From an uncultured Clostridia bacterium (GTDB lineage Bacteria; Bacillota; Clostridia; Oscillospirales; Oscillospiraceae): 32,988 bases of DNA. Every line of letters starts with the position of its first letter. Position 1 is the first letter of the stretch. The position numbers and the translations under genes are program-made. The notes under the pieces are model-generated. The model did no database searches and had not been told where the DNA came from. It was given only the letters and a program-made list of their open reading frames with translations. The stretch spans positions 1 to 32,988 of the forward strand of contig CAMCCS010000009.1 of NCBI GenBank assembly GCA_945873295.1. The letters run 5' to 3'. Shown in pieces: positions 16,837-24,737 of this stretch.

Positions 16837-18513
16837 TTATCCATTTTCTTTCCGGTCCTCAGCCGGCGAAAGAAGCATTTCCTCCGCGCTTTTCAGGGTG
16901 GTTTCCGTAATATGGGTGCCGCCGATGATCCGGGCAAGCTCCCTCTTCCGGCCCTCCCGGTCCAGGGGGGTAACGCTGGTGTAGGTCCTGCCCCCCCGCT
17001 CCGCCTTGGAGATCAGCAGATGGGTATCCGCCAGCGCCGCCAGCTGGGGAAGATGGGTCACGCACAGCACCTGCTTGAACCGGGCCAGGGACTTGAGCTT
17101 TTCCGCCACCTTCTGAGCGGCACGCCCGGAAACGCCGGTATCCACCTCGTCAAAAATCAGGCAGCCGATTTTGTCCTTCTCCGCCAGAACATTCTTCATG
17201 GCAAGCATGATCCGGGCCAGCTCGCCGCCGGAAGCAACCTTACTCAAAGGCTTCAGCGCTTCACCGGCATTGGCGGACATGTAGAACGCCACAGCGTCCG
17301 CGCCGCTGGGCGTCAGCTCCAGCTCCCGGAACCGGCAGGAAAACTGCACCCTTGGCATATCCAGCTGGCTAAGCTCCGAAAGGATTCGCCGGGACATGGC
17401 TTCGGCGTTTTCCTGCCGGTTTTGGCGCAGGGTTTCCGCCTTTTCCCAGGCGGCAGCCTCCGCTTTTTCCAGCTTCTTTTTCAGTTTTTCCAGATGGTCG
17501 TCGGCAAATTCAATCTCATCCAGCTCTGCCCTGGCATGATCCAGATAGGCGAGTATGTCCTCGCAGGTGGCGCCGTACTTCCGGCGCAGCCGGTGCAGAA
17601 CATCGAGCCTTGACTCGATCCGCTCCAATTCGTCGGCGGAATAGCTCAGATTATCCCGGGCATCCCGGGCTTCCTCGGCAGCGTCCTCCACCTGGTATTT
17701 AAGGTCCGCCACCTTTTCATGGAGGGCGGCAAAGCTGTCACTGAACCGGCTGAGCCGGGCCAGGGCATACTCCGCCTGGGATAGCAGTCCCGCCGCGCCG
17801 TCGCTGTCGTCGTCCCCATAGAGGCACTGCACCGCCTCATCCATCCCCTGGGAAAGCTTTTCCGCGTTCTGCAGCAGCTTGCGCCGGTCCTCCAGCGCCG
17901 TATCCTCCCCGGCCTCGGGAGCCGCCTTTTCGATTTCGGCAATCTGGTATTTGAGGGTCTCCATCCGGCGGAGCTTCTCCCCCTCATCCATGGTCATCCG
18001 GTCGATCTGGCGGCGCAGGTCCGCAACGGTATCGTAGCTTTCCCGGTAGCTTTCCCGCAGGGCCTCATTTCCGGCAAAAGCGTCCAGAAAGGAAAGATGA
18101 TTTTCTTCATCAAAAAGCGCCGCGGAATCGTGCTGGCCGTGAATGTTGATTAACTGGATCCCCAGCTTATGCAGAATGGAAACCGTCACAAGGCATCCGT
18201 TGACCCGGCAGATATTCTTCCCGTCCAGAAAAATTTCCCGCTGGATCACCGTCTCCGGGTCATACGCCACCCCGTTTTCCGCAAACCAGGGAAGCTCCGG
18301 CACCTGGGTGAAAATGCCCCGGACAGATGCCTTCTGGGCGCCGGTCCTTATCATATCCCGGTAGGCCCGCTCTCCCACAATGGCGGATATTGCATCAATA
18401 ACGATGGATTTGCCCGCGCCGGTCTCGCCTGTGAGGACGTTGAACCCCCGGTCAAACGAAATATCCGCCTGCTCAATGACGGCAATGTTTTCAATGTGCA
18501 GCAGACTCAGCAC
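16837..18513 (-). CDS. recN: DNA repair ATPase RecN
   Basis: 558 residues, typical for RecN, an SMC-like protein that gathers broken DNA ends in double-strand break repair. Walker A GETGAGKS (29-36) is in the N-terminal half and the signature plus Walker B (LIFDEVDTGVSG, ~470) in the C-terminal half, with a long coiled coil between. The start is GTG 18513 behind AGGGGG with a 7-nt spacer. It follows argR by 17 nt. Its final codons carry the ATG of the ancestral downstream membrane gene, and its stop lies in the target duplication of the element at 16518, which left the RecN reading frame intact. Confidence 0.96.
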   Translation of the reverse strand: MLSLLHIENIAVIEQADISFDRGFNVLTGETGAGKSIVIDAISAIVGERAYRDMIRTGAQKASVRGIFTQVPELPWFAENGVAYDPETVIQREIFLDGKNICRVNGCLVTVSILHKLGIQLINIHGQHDSAALFDEENHLSFLDAFAGNEALRESYRESYDTVADLRRQIDRMTMDEGEKLRRMETLKYQIAEIEKAAPEAGEDTALEDRRKLLQNAEKLSQGMDEAVQCLYGDDDSDGAAGLLSQAEYALARLSRFSDSFAALHEKVADLKYQVEDAAEEARDARDNLSYSADELERIESRLDVLHRLRRKYGATCEDILAYLDHARAELDEIEFADDHLEKLKKKLEKAEAAAWEKAETLRQNRQENAEAMSRRILSELSQLDMPRVQFSCRFRELELTPSGADAVAFYMSANAGEALKPLSKVASGGELARIMLAMKNVLAEKDKIGCLIFDEVDTGVSGRAAQKVAEKLKSLARFKQVLCVTHLPQLAALADTHLLISKAERGGRTYTSVTPLDREGRKRELARIIGGTHITETTLKSAEEMLLSPAEDRKENG

Positions 18514-18530
18514 GGTGCTTCCCCCTTTCG

Positions 18531-18983
18531 TCAGTTGATAAGCGCCTTGATCTCACCGCAGAAAATCGCGGCGGAATTGGAATCCCGCAGAATAGCCACT
18601 ACAGTGTCATCCCCTGCCAGGGTTCCCAGAATGTATTCCGCTTTCATAGCGTCCAGGGCAGAAGCAGCGGCATTGGCAAGGCCGGGCAGGGTGTGGATCA
18701 CCACAATATTCTGGGCATAGTCAAAGCTTGTGACACACTCCCGGAAGATGGCGTTGAGCCTGTCCGTAAAAGGATTGCCCAGTTCCTTTTCCGTGATGGA
18801 ATAGCGGTAGGTTCCGAAGTTCGTCATTTCTTTTACGATCTTCAGCTCCTTGATGTCCCGGGAGATGGTTGCCTGGGTACAGGAGAACCCCGCCTCCTGC
18901 AGCTCCTGCAGAAGCTGCTCCTGGGTCTCCACGTTGGAAGTGGAGATGATCTCCATGATCTTCGCCTGTCTTTTTGCTTTCAA
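18531..18983 (-). CDS. argR: Arginine repressor ArgR
   Basis: 150 residues. The N-terminal winged helix contains QATISRDIKEL (37-47). The C-terminal hexamerisation and arginine-binding domain contains GTLAGDDTV (~124-132). ArgR represses arginine synthesis genes or activates catabolic ones when arginine is bound. A TTG start at 18983 is chosen: GAGGGG lies 7 nt upstream and the N-terminus KAKRQAKIMEII aligns with family starts. It sits between nadK and recN, as is usual in Firmicutes where argR adjoins recN. A palindromic element separates it from nadK. No arginine genes occur in the window. Confidence 0.95.
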   Translation of the reverse strand: MKAKRQAKIMEIISTSNVETQEQLLQELQEAGFSCTQATISRDIKELKIVKEMTNFGTYRYSITEKELGNPFTDRLNAIFRECVTSFDYAQNIVVIHTLPGLANAAASALDAMKAEYILGTLAGDDTVVAILRDSNSAAIFCGEIKALIN

Positions 18984-19037
18984 TTTCCGTCCCCTCTTTT
19001 TCTAAAATATAACGGATGATCGCTTTTGATTTGCTTT

Positions 19038-19198
19038 GGCAACCTCTAAAAACTGTTTTTTGCGGTTTCGGGCGAGAGATTTTGTTCTAACAAAAGTTTT
19101 GGAAAGTCCGGAATACTTTGTGTATTTCGAACTTTTCAAAACGCATGCTCCCGCAAAAGATCCGTCCAAAACCCAAAAGGGCAGTTTTTAGAGGTGCC
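19038..19198. mobile_element. 161-bp palindromic MITE-like element between nadK and argR
   Basis: Terminal inverted repeats GGCAACCTCTAAAAACTG (19038-19055) and CAGTTTTTAGAGGTGCC (19182-19198) differ by one extra base. Inside, 19096-19116 and 19122-19142 form a stem of about 21 bp with four or five mismatches and a 5-nt loop. No coding capacity. It lies in the nadK-argR intergenic stretch of the operon transcript and ends 3 nt from the nadK stop codon. Confidence 0.75.
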
Positions 19199-19201
19199 CC
19201 T

Positions 19202-20062
19202 TTATTTTTTGAACTTCGCGTTGACCACATCGTAAAAGCTGCGCTGCTTCAGCCGCACAAGCTTTGTTTCCAGCTTGGACCGGCGGACAGTCGTCACATC
19301 CCCCATGTTCAGGCGCAGGGCCTTTCCCCCGTCCACGGACAGATAGGCGTTGCGCCGGGCATTCCGGGCGAGCTCCACCGTCACTACCCGACGGTCGGAT
19401 GCCACAATGCACCGGGCCCCCATCTCGTGGGCACAAATCGGGGTGATGAGGATGTTTTCCGCCTCCGGCTCCACAATGGGACCGCCGGCGGAAAAGCTGT
19501 AGGCCGTGGAGCCGCTGGGTGTCGCCACAATCAGGCCGTCGCCGCCGCACTCCAGCGCCTGAACGCCGTCGCACTTTACCGTGAGATAAACAATCCGCGC
19601 CACAGCGCCCTTGGTAATCACCACATCGTTAAGAGAAATGTCATGGAAAATAATATCCCGGTCCCGCTGCACCGTCACATCCAGCATCCGGCGGCTCTCA
19701 ATGGTGAAGCTGTCCGTGCCCAGCAGCGCCAGCTTATCCAGCTCCGTGCTTTCCAGCTCCGCCATAAAGCCCATGGTGCCGATATTAACCCCCAGCAGCG
19801 GGATTCCCCGGCGGGTCGCGCTCTTTGCCATATGCAGTATGGTGCCGTCGCCGCCGAAGCAGACCACCAGGTCCGCCGTCTGCATCTCCCGGTCCAGACG
19901 GCTGAAATGCAGGTCCTTGGGAAGATCGTAGCTTCTGTCCACCTCAAAGGGCAGGCACAGCTTCACCTGCATACCCGCATCTTTCAGAATCTGAATAGCC
20001 TCCCGGGCAGTTCCAAAATTCTGATCCCGATACGGATTCGGGGTCACGATCACGTTTTTCAT
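19202..20062 (-). CDS. nadK: NAD kinase
   Basis: 286 residues. It phosphorylates NAD to NADP, supplying NADPH for biosynthesis including the DXP pathway started by the neighbouring dxs. The diagnostic GGDGT (70-74) follows VVCF. LLGVNIGTMGFMAE and ATPSGSTAYSFSAGG are the other conserved NAD kinase blocks. ATG 20062 overlaps the tlyA stop by four bases (ATGA), so translation is coupled. The stop is 3 nt from a palindromic element. Confidence 0.96.
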   Translation of the reverse strand: MKNVIVTPNPYRDQNFGTAREAIQILKDAGMQVKLCLPFEVDRSYDLPKDLHFSRLDREMQTADLVVCFGGDGTILHMAKSATRRGIPLLGVNIGTMGFMAELESTELDKLALLGTDSFTIESRRMLDVTVQRDRDIIFHDISLNDVVITKGAVARIVYLTVKCDGVQALECGGDGLIVATPSGSTAYSFSAGGPIVEPEAENILITPICAHEMGARCIVASDRRVVTVELARNARRNAYLSVDGGKALRLNMGDVTTVRRSKLETKLVRLKQRSFYDVVNAKFKK

Positions 20063-20874
20063 TCCTCGGCCCCCTTGTCCAGCGCCCTGTGGGCACCCTC
20101 CACAATTTCCTCCGGATCCGGGCGGAGGCTGTCTCCCTCACCCAGGGCCAGATGGGCCAGAAATTCAATATTGCCCTCCGGCCCCTTGACCGGGGACCAG
20201 GTCAGGCCCAGGACCCGGAAAGAAAGGCTGTCCGCCAGAGAAAGGAACCCTTCCAGCACTTCCCGGTGGGTGCTCTTTTCCCGGACAACACCTTTTTTGC
20301 CTACCTTTTCTTTCCCGGCTTCAAACTGGGGCTTGATCAGGCAGACCACCTGACCGGACTCTTTCAAAAGGGTCTTGATCACGGGCAGGACGATTTTCAG
20401 GGAAATGAAGCTCACGTCCACAACGGACAGGTCCAGCTTTTCTCCCAGCTGCTCCGATGTCACATAGCGGATATTGGTGCGCTCCATCACCACCACCCGG
20501 GGATCGGATCGGATCTTCCAGTCCAGCTGGCCGTAGCCCACATCGATGGCAAAGACCTTCCGCGCCCCCTGCTGCAAAAGGCAGTCGGTAAAACCGCCGG
20601 TGGAAGCGCCGGAATCGCTGCATACATAGTCCGTTGGCTGAATTCCAAAATCCCGCAGCGCCTTTTCCAGCTTCAATCCGCCCCGGCTCACATAGGGGCA
20701 GGCAGCCCCCCGGACCTCAATGGATACCGTTTCCGCAAAGGAGACACCGGGCTTGTCCGCTTTCTGACCGTCTACATATACAAGTCCGCTCATGATAATG
20801 CTCTGGGCCTTGGTCCGGCTGTCGGCGTAGCCCTGCTCCGTCAGCAGCACATCCAGTCTCTTCTTAACCTTCAC
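20059..20874 (-). CDS. tlyA: TlyA-family rRNA 2'-O-methyltransferase
   Basis: 271 residues from the GTG at 20874, which has GGAGGAGG upstream and overlaps the end of dxs by 11 nt. An upstream ATG at 20904 would add ten mostly basic residues without a ribosome site. Residues 1-60 form an S4 RNA-binding domain (KKRLDVLLTEQGYADSRTKA). The rest is an FtsJ-like SAM-dependent methyltransferase with the SAM loop DSGASTGGFTDCLLQ and IDVGYGQLDWK. TlyA methylates ribose 2'-OH groups of cytidines in 16S and 23S rRNA in some bacteria. Related proteins are sometimes called hemolysin A. The dxs-tlyA-nadK order is usual in Clostridia. Confidence 0.93.
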   Translation of the reverse strand: MKVKKRLDVLLTEQGYADSRTKAQSIIMSGLVYVDGQKADKPGVSFAETVSIEVRGAACPYVSRGGLKLEKALRDFGIQPTDYVCSDSGASTGGFTDCLLQQGARKVFAIDVGYGQLDWKIRSDPRVVVMERTNIRYVTSEQLGEKLDLSVVDVSFISLKIVLPVIKTLLKESGQVVCLIKPQFEAGKEKVGKKGVVREKSTHREVLEGFLSLADSLSFRVLGLTWSPVKGPEGNIEFLAHLALGEGDSLRPDPEEIVEGAHRALDKGAEE

Positions 20875-22744
20875 TTCGCAGCGCCTCCTCCGCGAACGCG
20901 GCAATGGCGCTGCTGTCCAAACCGCAGAAATGATACAGCTCCTTCATAGACCCGCCGGGGACATAATCCTTCCCCAGGTCCAGGCCCATTACCCGGCAGG
21001 TTTCATCCGCTTCCCGGAGCTGGGAAGCCAGGGCCTCCCGGATACCGGAACCGGCCGCCGTTTCCTCTGCCACAATGAGGGGTCGGCCCGGAGCCATTTC
21101 CCGGAGGATCTGCTCCACAGGAAATACGGAAAGAGTCAGAAGCCGCAGGACACAGGCGGAGATTCCGTTCTCTTCCAGAAGCTCCGCCGCTTCCAGAACG
21201 TTTTCCAGCATACTGCCGTAGGTCAGGAGTGTCACATCCGTTCCCTTTCGGTGGCAGCTGACGATGCCCCGGTTTTCCACCCCGGCAAAGCCCTGCCAAT
21301 CGGATTCCCGGCAGGACCCCTCCGTGCCCCGGGGATACCGGATGGCGACGGGTCCATTGTAGCTTTCCACCGCCCAGCACAGCATATCCCGCTGCTCGGC
21401 AAAGTTCACAGGCGCCAGAATCAGCATACCGGGGGCCATGCGCAGGAAGCCCACGTCAAACACACCATGATGGGTGGGGCCGTCGTCACCCACCAGTCCG
21501 GCACGGTCTATGGCAAGCACCACATGCAGGTGGAGCATACACACATCCTGAAAGATCTGGTCAAAGGAACGCTGGAGGAACGTGGAGTAAATGGCAGCCA
21601 CGGGTATCATCCCCTGCTTCGCAAGCCCCCCAGCCATGGAAACGGCATGCTCCTCCGCGATACCCACATCAAAATACCGTTTGGGATACCGGCGCATGAA
21701 GCCCAGCAGTCCGGTGCCGCCGGGCATGGCCGCCGTGATGGCGCAGACCCTGGGGTCCCGGGAGGCAAGCTCCAGCATGGTGTCCCCAAAGGAATCGGAA
21801 AAGGTCCGAACCTTAGGGCCCAGCTTTTTCCCCGTAACCGGGTCAAATTTGCCGATACCGTGGTATTTAGCCGGGTCCGCCTCCGCGAAAGGATAGCCGC
21901 AGCCCTTCTTGGTCACCACATGGACAAGCACCGGCTCTTTCATATCCCGGGCGGAGCGGAGCAGGCTGATAAGCCCGGGCAAATTATGCCCATCCACCGG
22001 CCCCAGGTAAGTCAGGCCCATATTTTCAAACATTGTCGCCGGAAGCAGGAACCGCTTCAGCCGGTTTTTCAGCTTGCTGCTGGCAACATAGATCCGCTCA
22101 CCCCAGGGAAGCTTCTTCATAACCTCCCGGTACCGGCGCTTGGCGTGAAGGTAATTTTCGCTGGAACGGATCCGGGACAGGTGCCGGGATAGGCCTCCTT
22201 CGCTTTTCCCGATGGACATTTCATTATCATTCAGGATAATAATCATGGGCTCATGGCTGACGGCAGCGTCATTGAGGCCCTCAAAAGCCATGCCGCCGGT
22301 GGCGGCGCCGTCACCCATCAGCGCAATCACATGGTAGTCCTCCCCCAGGAGCGTTCGGGCCCGGGCCATGCCCAGGGCAATGGATACGGAGCTGGACGCA
22401 TGACCGGCAATGAAAGCGTCCGAAGGGCTCTCCGAGGGTTTGGGAAAGCCGGACATACCACCAAACTGCCGCAGATGCGGAAAATCCGCCCGGCGGCCGG
22501 TCAGCAGCTTATGCACATAAGACTGATGACCAACGTCAAAAACCAGGCGGTCGACCATTGTATTAAAAACAGTCTCAATGGCAACGGTAAGTTCCACCGC
22601 GCCTAAATTTCCGGCAAGATGACCGCCGGTCTGACTGACGTTTGCAATAAGAAATTCCCGAATCTCCTGGCAAAGCTGAACCCGCTGCGCATCGTTCAGC
22701 CGTAGAAGATCCTCATGACCGTTTATTTTCTGTAGTATTTCCAC
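20864..22744 (-). CDS. dxs: 1-deoxy-D-xylulose-5-phosphate synthase
   Basis: 626 residues, normal length. It condenses pyruvate with glyceraldehyde-3-phosphate using thiamine diphosphate, the first step of the MEP isoprenoid route. Visible are GHQSY (72-76), GHAS (114-117), the thiamine-binding GDGAATGG (144-151) and the catalytic Glu in GIAEEHAV. The GTG start at 22744 has only a weak ribosome site and lies 15 nt after the OapA stop, so expression probably depends on coupling. With tlyA, nadK, argR and recN it forms the operon downstream of the OLE RNA. Confidence 0.97.
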   Translation of the reverse strand: MEILQKINGHEDLLRLNDAQRVQLCQEIREFLIANVSQTGGHLAGNLGAVELTVAIETVFNTMVDRLVFDVGHQSYVHKLLTGRRADFPHLRQFGGMSGFPKPSESPSDAFIAGHASSSVSIALGMARARTLLGEDYHVIALMGDGAATGGMAFEGLNDAAVSHEPMIIILNDNEMSIGKSEGGLSRHLSRIRSSENYLHAKRRYREVMKKLPWGERIYVASSKLKNRLKRFLLPATMFENMGLTYLGPVDGHNLPGLISLLRSARDMKEPVLVHVVTKKGCGYPFAEADPAKYHGIGKFDPVTGKKLGPKVRTFSDSFGDTMLELASRDPRVCAITAAMPGGTGLLGFMRRYPKRYFDVGIAEEHAVSMAGGLAKQGMIPVAAIYSTFLQRSFDQIFQDVCMLHLHVVLAIDRAGLVGDDGPTHHGVFDVGFLRMAPGMLILAPVNFAEQRDMLCWAVESYNGPVAIRYPRGTEGSCRESDWQGFAGVENRGIVSCHRKGTDVTLLTYGSMLENVLEAAELLEENGISACVLRLLTLSVFPVEQILREMAPGRPLIVAEETAAGSGIREALASQLREADETCRVMGLDLGKDYVPGGSMKELYHFCGLDSSAIAAFAEEALRSEG

Positions 22745-22759
22745 TGGTTACACGACCTA

Positions 22760-23350
22760 TCATGATTCTTTCTTTTTCCGAAACAGCGCGCGGAAGTGAT
22801 TCCAGGTATAAATCAGCTTTCCCACGCCGTGGACAATGGCGGTACAGGACCGAATGGCAAAGGTCTTGCCAATGGCTTTTCCCCCAACGGTCAGAGCCGC
22901 AACCAGCGCAGACATGACCAGGGACACCACCTGAGGCCAGGAAAAGGTAAAATGCGTCAGAATTTGGGACGCAATGGTGGCGGAGGCGGAGCCGGAAACG
23001 ACGCCGCAGATGTCGCCCACCACATCGTTGCAGATGGAGCTGACCCGCTCCGCGCTGCGAAGCAGGGAAATTGCCTCCCTGGCCCCGGGCACTTTTCGGG
23101 CCGCCATGGAGTGAAATGGTTTTTCATCGGCGGAGGTCACCGCCACGCCGATCACATCGAATACAATGCCCACCAGCACAATGGCCAGCAGGATCAGAAA
23201 CGCCACGGCAATGCTGCTGTTTTCCATGACCGCGTCAGAAAGCAGACTGATCGCACCGGAAACAAAAATAGTTGTTATAAAAATTGTAACGACCCATCGG
23301 GCGGTTTTATTGCGTTCCCGCTTGGATGTGCCGGAATCGGCCTTTGCCAC
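22760..23350 (-). CDS. oapA: OLE-associated membrane protein OapA
   Basis: 196 residues with three or four membrane helices (about 19-41, 46-72, 139-161, possibly 165-182), a basic N-terminus (KRERNK) and a basic C-terminus (RKKKES). The central loop DEKPFHSMAARKVPGAREA, then LLRSAERVSSICNDVVGDICG, recalls the DUF21/CorB-type region of CNNM magnesium transport proteins, without CBS domains. In organisms with OLE RNA, OapA is the membrane protein of this size encoded directly downstream of the RNA. It binds OLE and is tied to magnesium and stress phenotypes. The GTG start at 23350 follows AAAGGGG. Position between the structured RNA and dxs is the main argument. The alternative is a stand-alone CorB-like protein of unknown role. 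Confidence 0.82.
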   Translation of the reverse strand: MAKADSGTSKRERNKTARWVVTIFITTIFVSGAISLLSDAVMENSSIAVAFLILLAIVLVGIVFDVIGVAVTSADEKPFHSMAARKVPGAREAISLLRSAERVSSICNDVVGDICGVVSGSASATIASQILTHFTFSWPQVVSLVMSALVAALTVGGKAIGKTFAIRSCTAIVHGVGKLIYTWNHFRALFRKKKES

Positions 23351-23364
23351 TGCGATACCCCTTT

Positions 23365-23421
23365 AAAAAATCCCATGTCAGAACAGGCAAGGCGAAAACG
23401 GCAAGCCACTTCGGCATGGGA
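23365..23421 (-). terminator. Terminator-like hairpin between OLE RNA and oapA
   Basis: On the minus strand TCCCATG (23421-23415) pairs with CATGGGA (23377-23371), followed by six T (23370-23365), just before the oapA ribosome site. The loop is long (about 37 nt) with a smaller GGC/GCC stem. It could define the OLE 3' end and let only part of transcription pass into oapA and dxs. Confidence 0.6.
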
Positions 23422-23429
23422 ATCAAAAT

Positions 23430-24052
23430 GAAAATTGTATAAAACGGCGGCAGGCAGGATAAATCTTACGGCTTAGGTCGGGTTGGCTTTCCCCAAAGGA
23501 AACCTGCCGTTGCCGCGCAGGCCGTTTCCATTTCATTCCTGAGCCCGGAAGTTGCCAGTCCGGGTACCCGATTGCCACTTAGACCGTACTGCAATCCCCT
23601 GCCTGCCCAGCTACGACAGCCTAGGTGTTTTCCACGACAAAGCGCACTATGATCTTAGCCTCTTTTGCAAACATGGTTTCCAGGAGCGATAACGGCAGCT
23701 GCCATGGCCATGACCGCCGGCCGCCTGGTCCCCTTTTCCCGCATGTTCACTCAAGGCAGGCTACGCTGCACGCAGCAACGCGACTCTGCGCACTGCCTTG
23801 CAGGTTCATTTCCTGGCTCGTGCGCGGGCAGGCCCTTCCGGGTTCTCTCCGCCGTCGCACAATACCAGGTCTCCACGGAAACCGGGTCGTATGCCCCATG
23901 CCGTTGAGGCGCGCCCGGAATCCTTAACCCCCAGCATCCACCCTAAACTGGGCGTAAAAAGCAGACACCAGGGACTTCATCGCTGTGCCCTTCAAAGGAT
24001 TTTTAGGCCCTTCCTGGAAGATAGCCACTTTGACTAGGATACTGCACCGTTG
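23430..24052 (-). ncRNA. ole: OLE (ornate large extremophilic) RNA
   Basis: About 620 nt without a credible gene on either strand lie between a strong minus-strand promoter and oapA. Structure is dense. A 10-bp perfect long-range stem (23449-23458 with 23598-23607) encloses a 3' domain. A hairpin 23498-23529 pairs CCTGC/GCAGG and GGAAA/TTTCC. CCCGGA (23544-23549) pairs with TCCGGG (23559-23564). In the 5' half CCTGG and GTGCG (23812-23824) pair with CGCAC and CCAGG (23856-23869). OLE RNAs are about 600 nt, sit directly upstream of oapA, and neighbour dxs, argR and recN, all as here. RNase P RNA and tmRNA were considered, but their signatures (GAGGAAAGTCC, tag frame) are absent. Identification rests on size, structure and synteny, not on a covariance search. 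Confidence 0.82.
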
Positions 24053-24058
24053 CCGTAC

Positions 24059-24087
24059 ATGTTAACACATTTTGCGGAAATATACAA
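24059..24087 (-). promoter_or_regulatory. Promoter of the OLE RNA
   Basis: TTGTAT (24087-24082), a 17-bp spacer and TAACAT (24064-24059) with an extended -10 TG. Predicted start near 24052. Confidence 0.7.
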
Positions 24088-24193
24088 GTGTTTTTTCAAA
24101 AACTGTATATTTGCACAAACCTGTAGTGACGAATTGTATTTCTGAAACACAGCGTGCAGCCCCCTGTATCCCAGACAAATACACCCAATATAT

Positions 24194-24234
24194 GCTTAAC
24201 CGTTCCCAGCGGAAAACACCGGGAACGGTTAAGC
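24194..24234 (-). other. Perfect 14-bp stem without T-run after the Nudix gene
   Basis: GCTTAACCGTTCCC and its complement (24194-24207, 24221-24234) enclose a 13-nt loop 18 nt past the Nudix stop. No T-run follows on either strand, so it is either a 3'-stabilising stem, a factor-dependent stop or a protein site. The remaining bases up to the OLE promoter show nothing else. Confidence 0.55.
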
Positions 24235-24252
24235 GTACCCCATTCGAAAGGG

Positions 24253-24726
24253 TTATGGATTTTCTTCGAGAAACAGCTCCTCCACAATATCCGAGTGGGT
24301 CACGGGGATCCGCAGCTTCCGGACCTCTTCCGGCGTGAAGAAACGCAGTTCCTTGGATTCACGGCTCACCCGAAGCTCCGGCTCCTCCGGCAGATCCAGG
24401 GCATAGACCACAATGACCATCCGCCAGACACTGCCGTCCCGGTAGGCGGCAATCCGCCCCGGGTCACCGTAGACACGCAGCTTCCGGAAGCTTTCCGGGC
24501 GGACGCGAAGCCCCAGCTCCTCGTAAACCTCCCGGACAATGGCCTGCAGGCCGGTCTCCTGTTTTTTAACGCCGCCGCCCACCAGGCCCCACATATCGGA
24601 ATCCGTCCGCCGCTCCAGAAGCAGACGGCCCTTACAGGTAATAATGGCATTGGAGCCCAGCTTCGCCCGCTGGGTCGGCCTGGGCGCGTTTTTGGGATCT
24701 CCCCGGTAAAAGGTTACAATGGACAT
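24253..24726 (-). CDS. Nudix hydrolase
   Basis: 157 residues. The Nudix box is complete: Gly51, Glu57, then REVYEELGL (65-73), fitting GX5EX7REUXEEXGU. The preceding strands (NAIITCKGRLLLERR, MWGLVGG) are typical of ADP-ribose/NUDIX hydrolases acting on nucleoside-diphosphate derivatives; the substrate is not predictable. ATG 24726 is chosen because AGGAGG is 7 nt upstream. An in-frame ATG two codons earlier is too close to that site. It lies 11 nt after the deacetylase stop, so both are likely one transcript. Confidence 0.93.
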   Translation of the reverse strand: MSIVTFYRGDPKNAPRPTQRAKLGSNAIITCKGRLLLERRTDSDMWGLVGGGVKKQETGLQAIVREVYEELGLRVRPESFRKLRVYGDPGRIAAYRDGSVWRMVIVVYALDLPEEPELRVSRESKELRFFTPEEVRKLRIPVTHSDIVEELFLEENP

Positions 24727-24737
24727 ACCCATCCCTC

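Noticed and set aside
23625-24037. Plus-strand frames of 79-100 codons inside the OLE region
   Set aside because: Low-complexity products without ribosome sites. The DNA here is better explained by RNA structure on the minus strand.
23430-24052. RNase P RNA, tmRNA or cobalamin riboswitch instead of OLE
   Set aside because: No GAGGAAAGTCC core, no tmRNA tag frame or tRNA-like ends. A CAGGAAATGAACCTGC stretch only loosely recalls a B12 box and the other conserved B12 parts are missing.
24072-24338. 88-codon plus-strand frame and 63-codon minus-strand frame around the hairpin at 24194
   Set aside because: Both cross the OLE promoter or the Nudix 3' end, lack ribosome sites and show no known domain.
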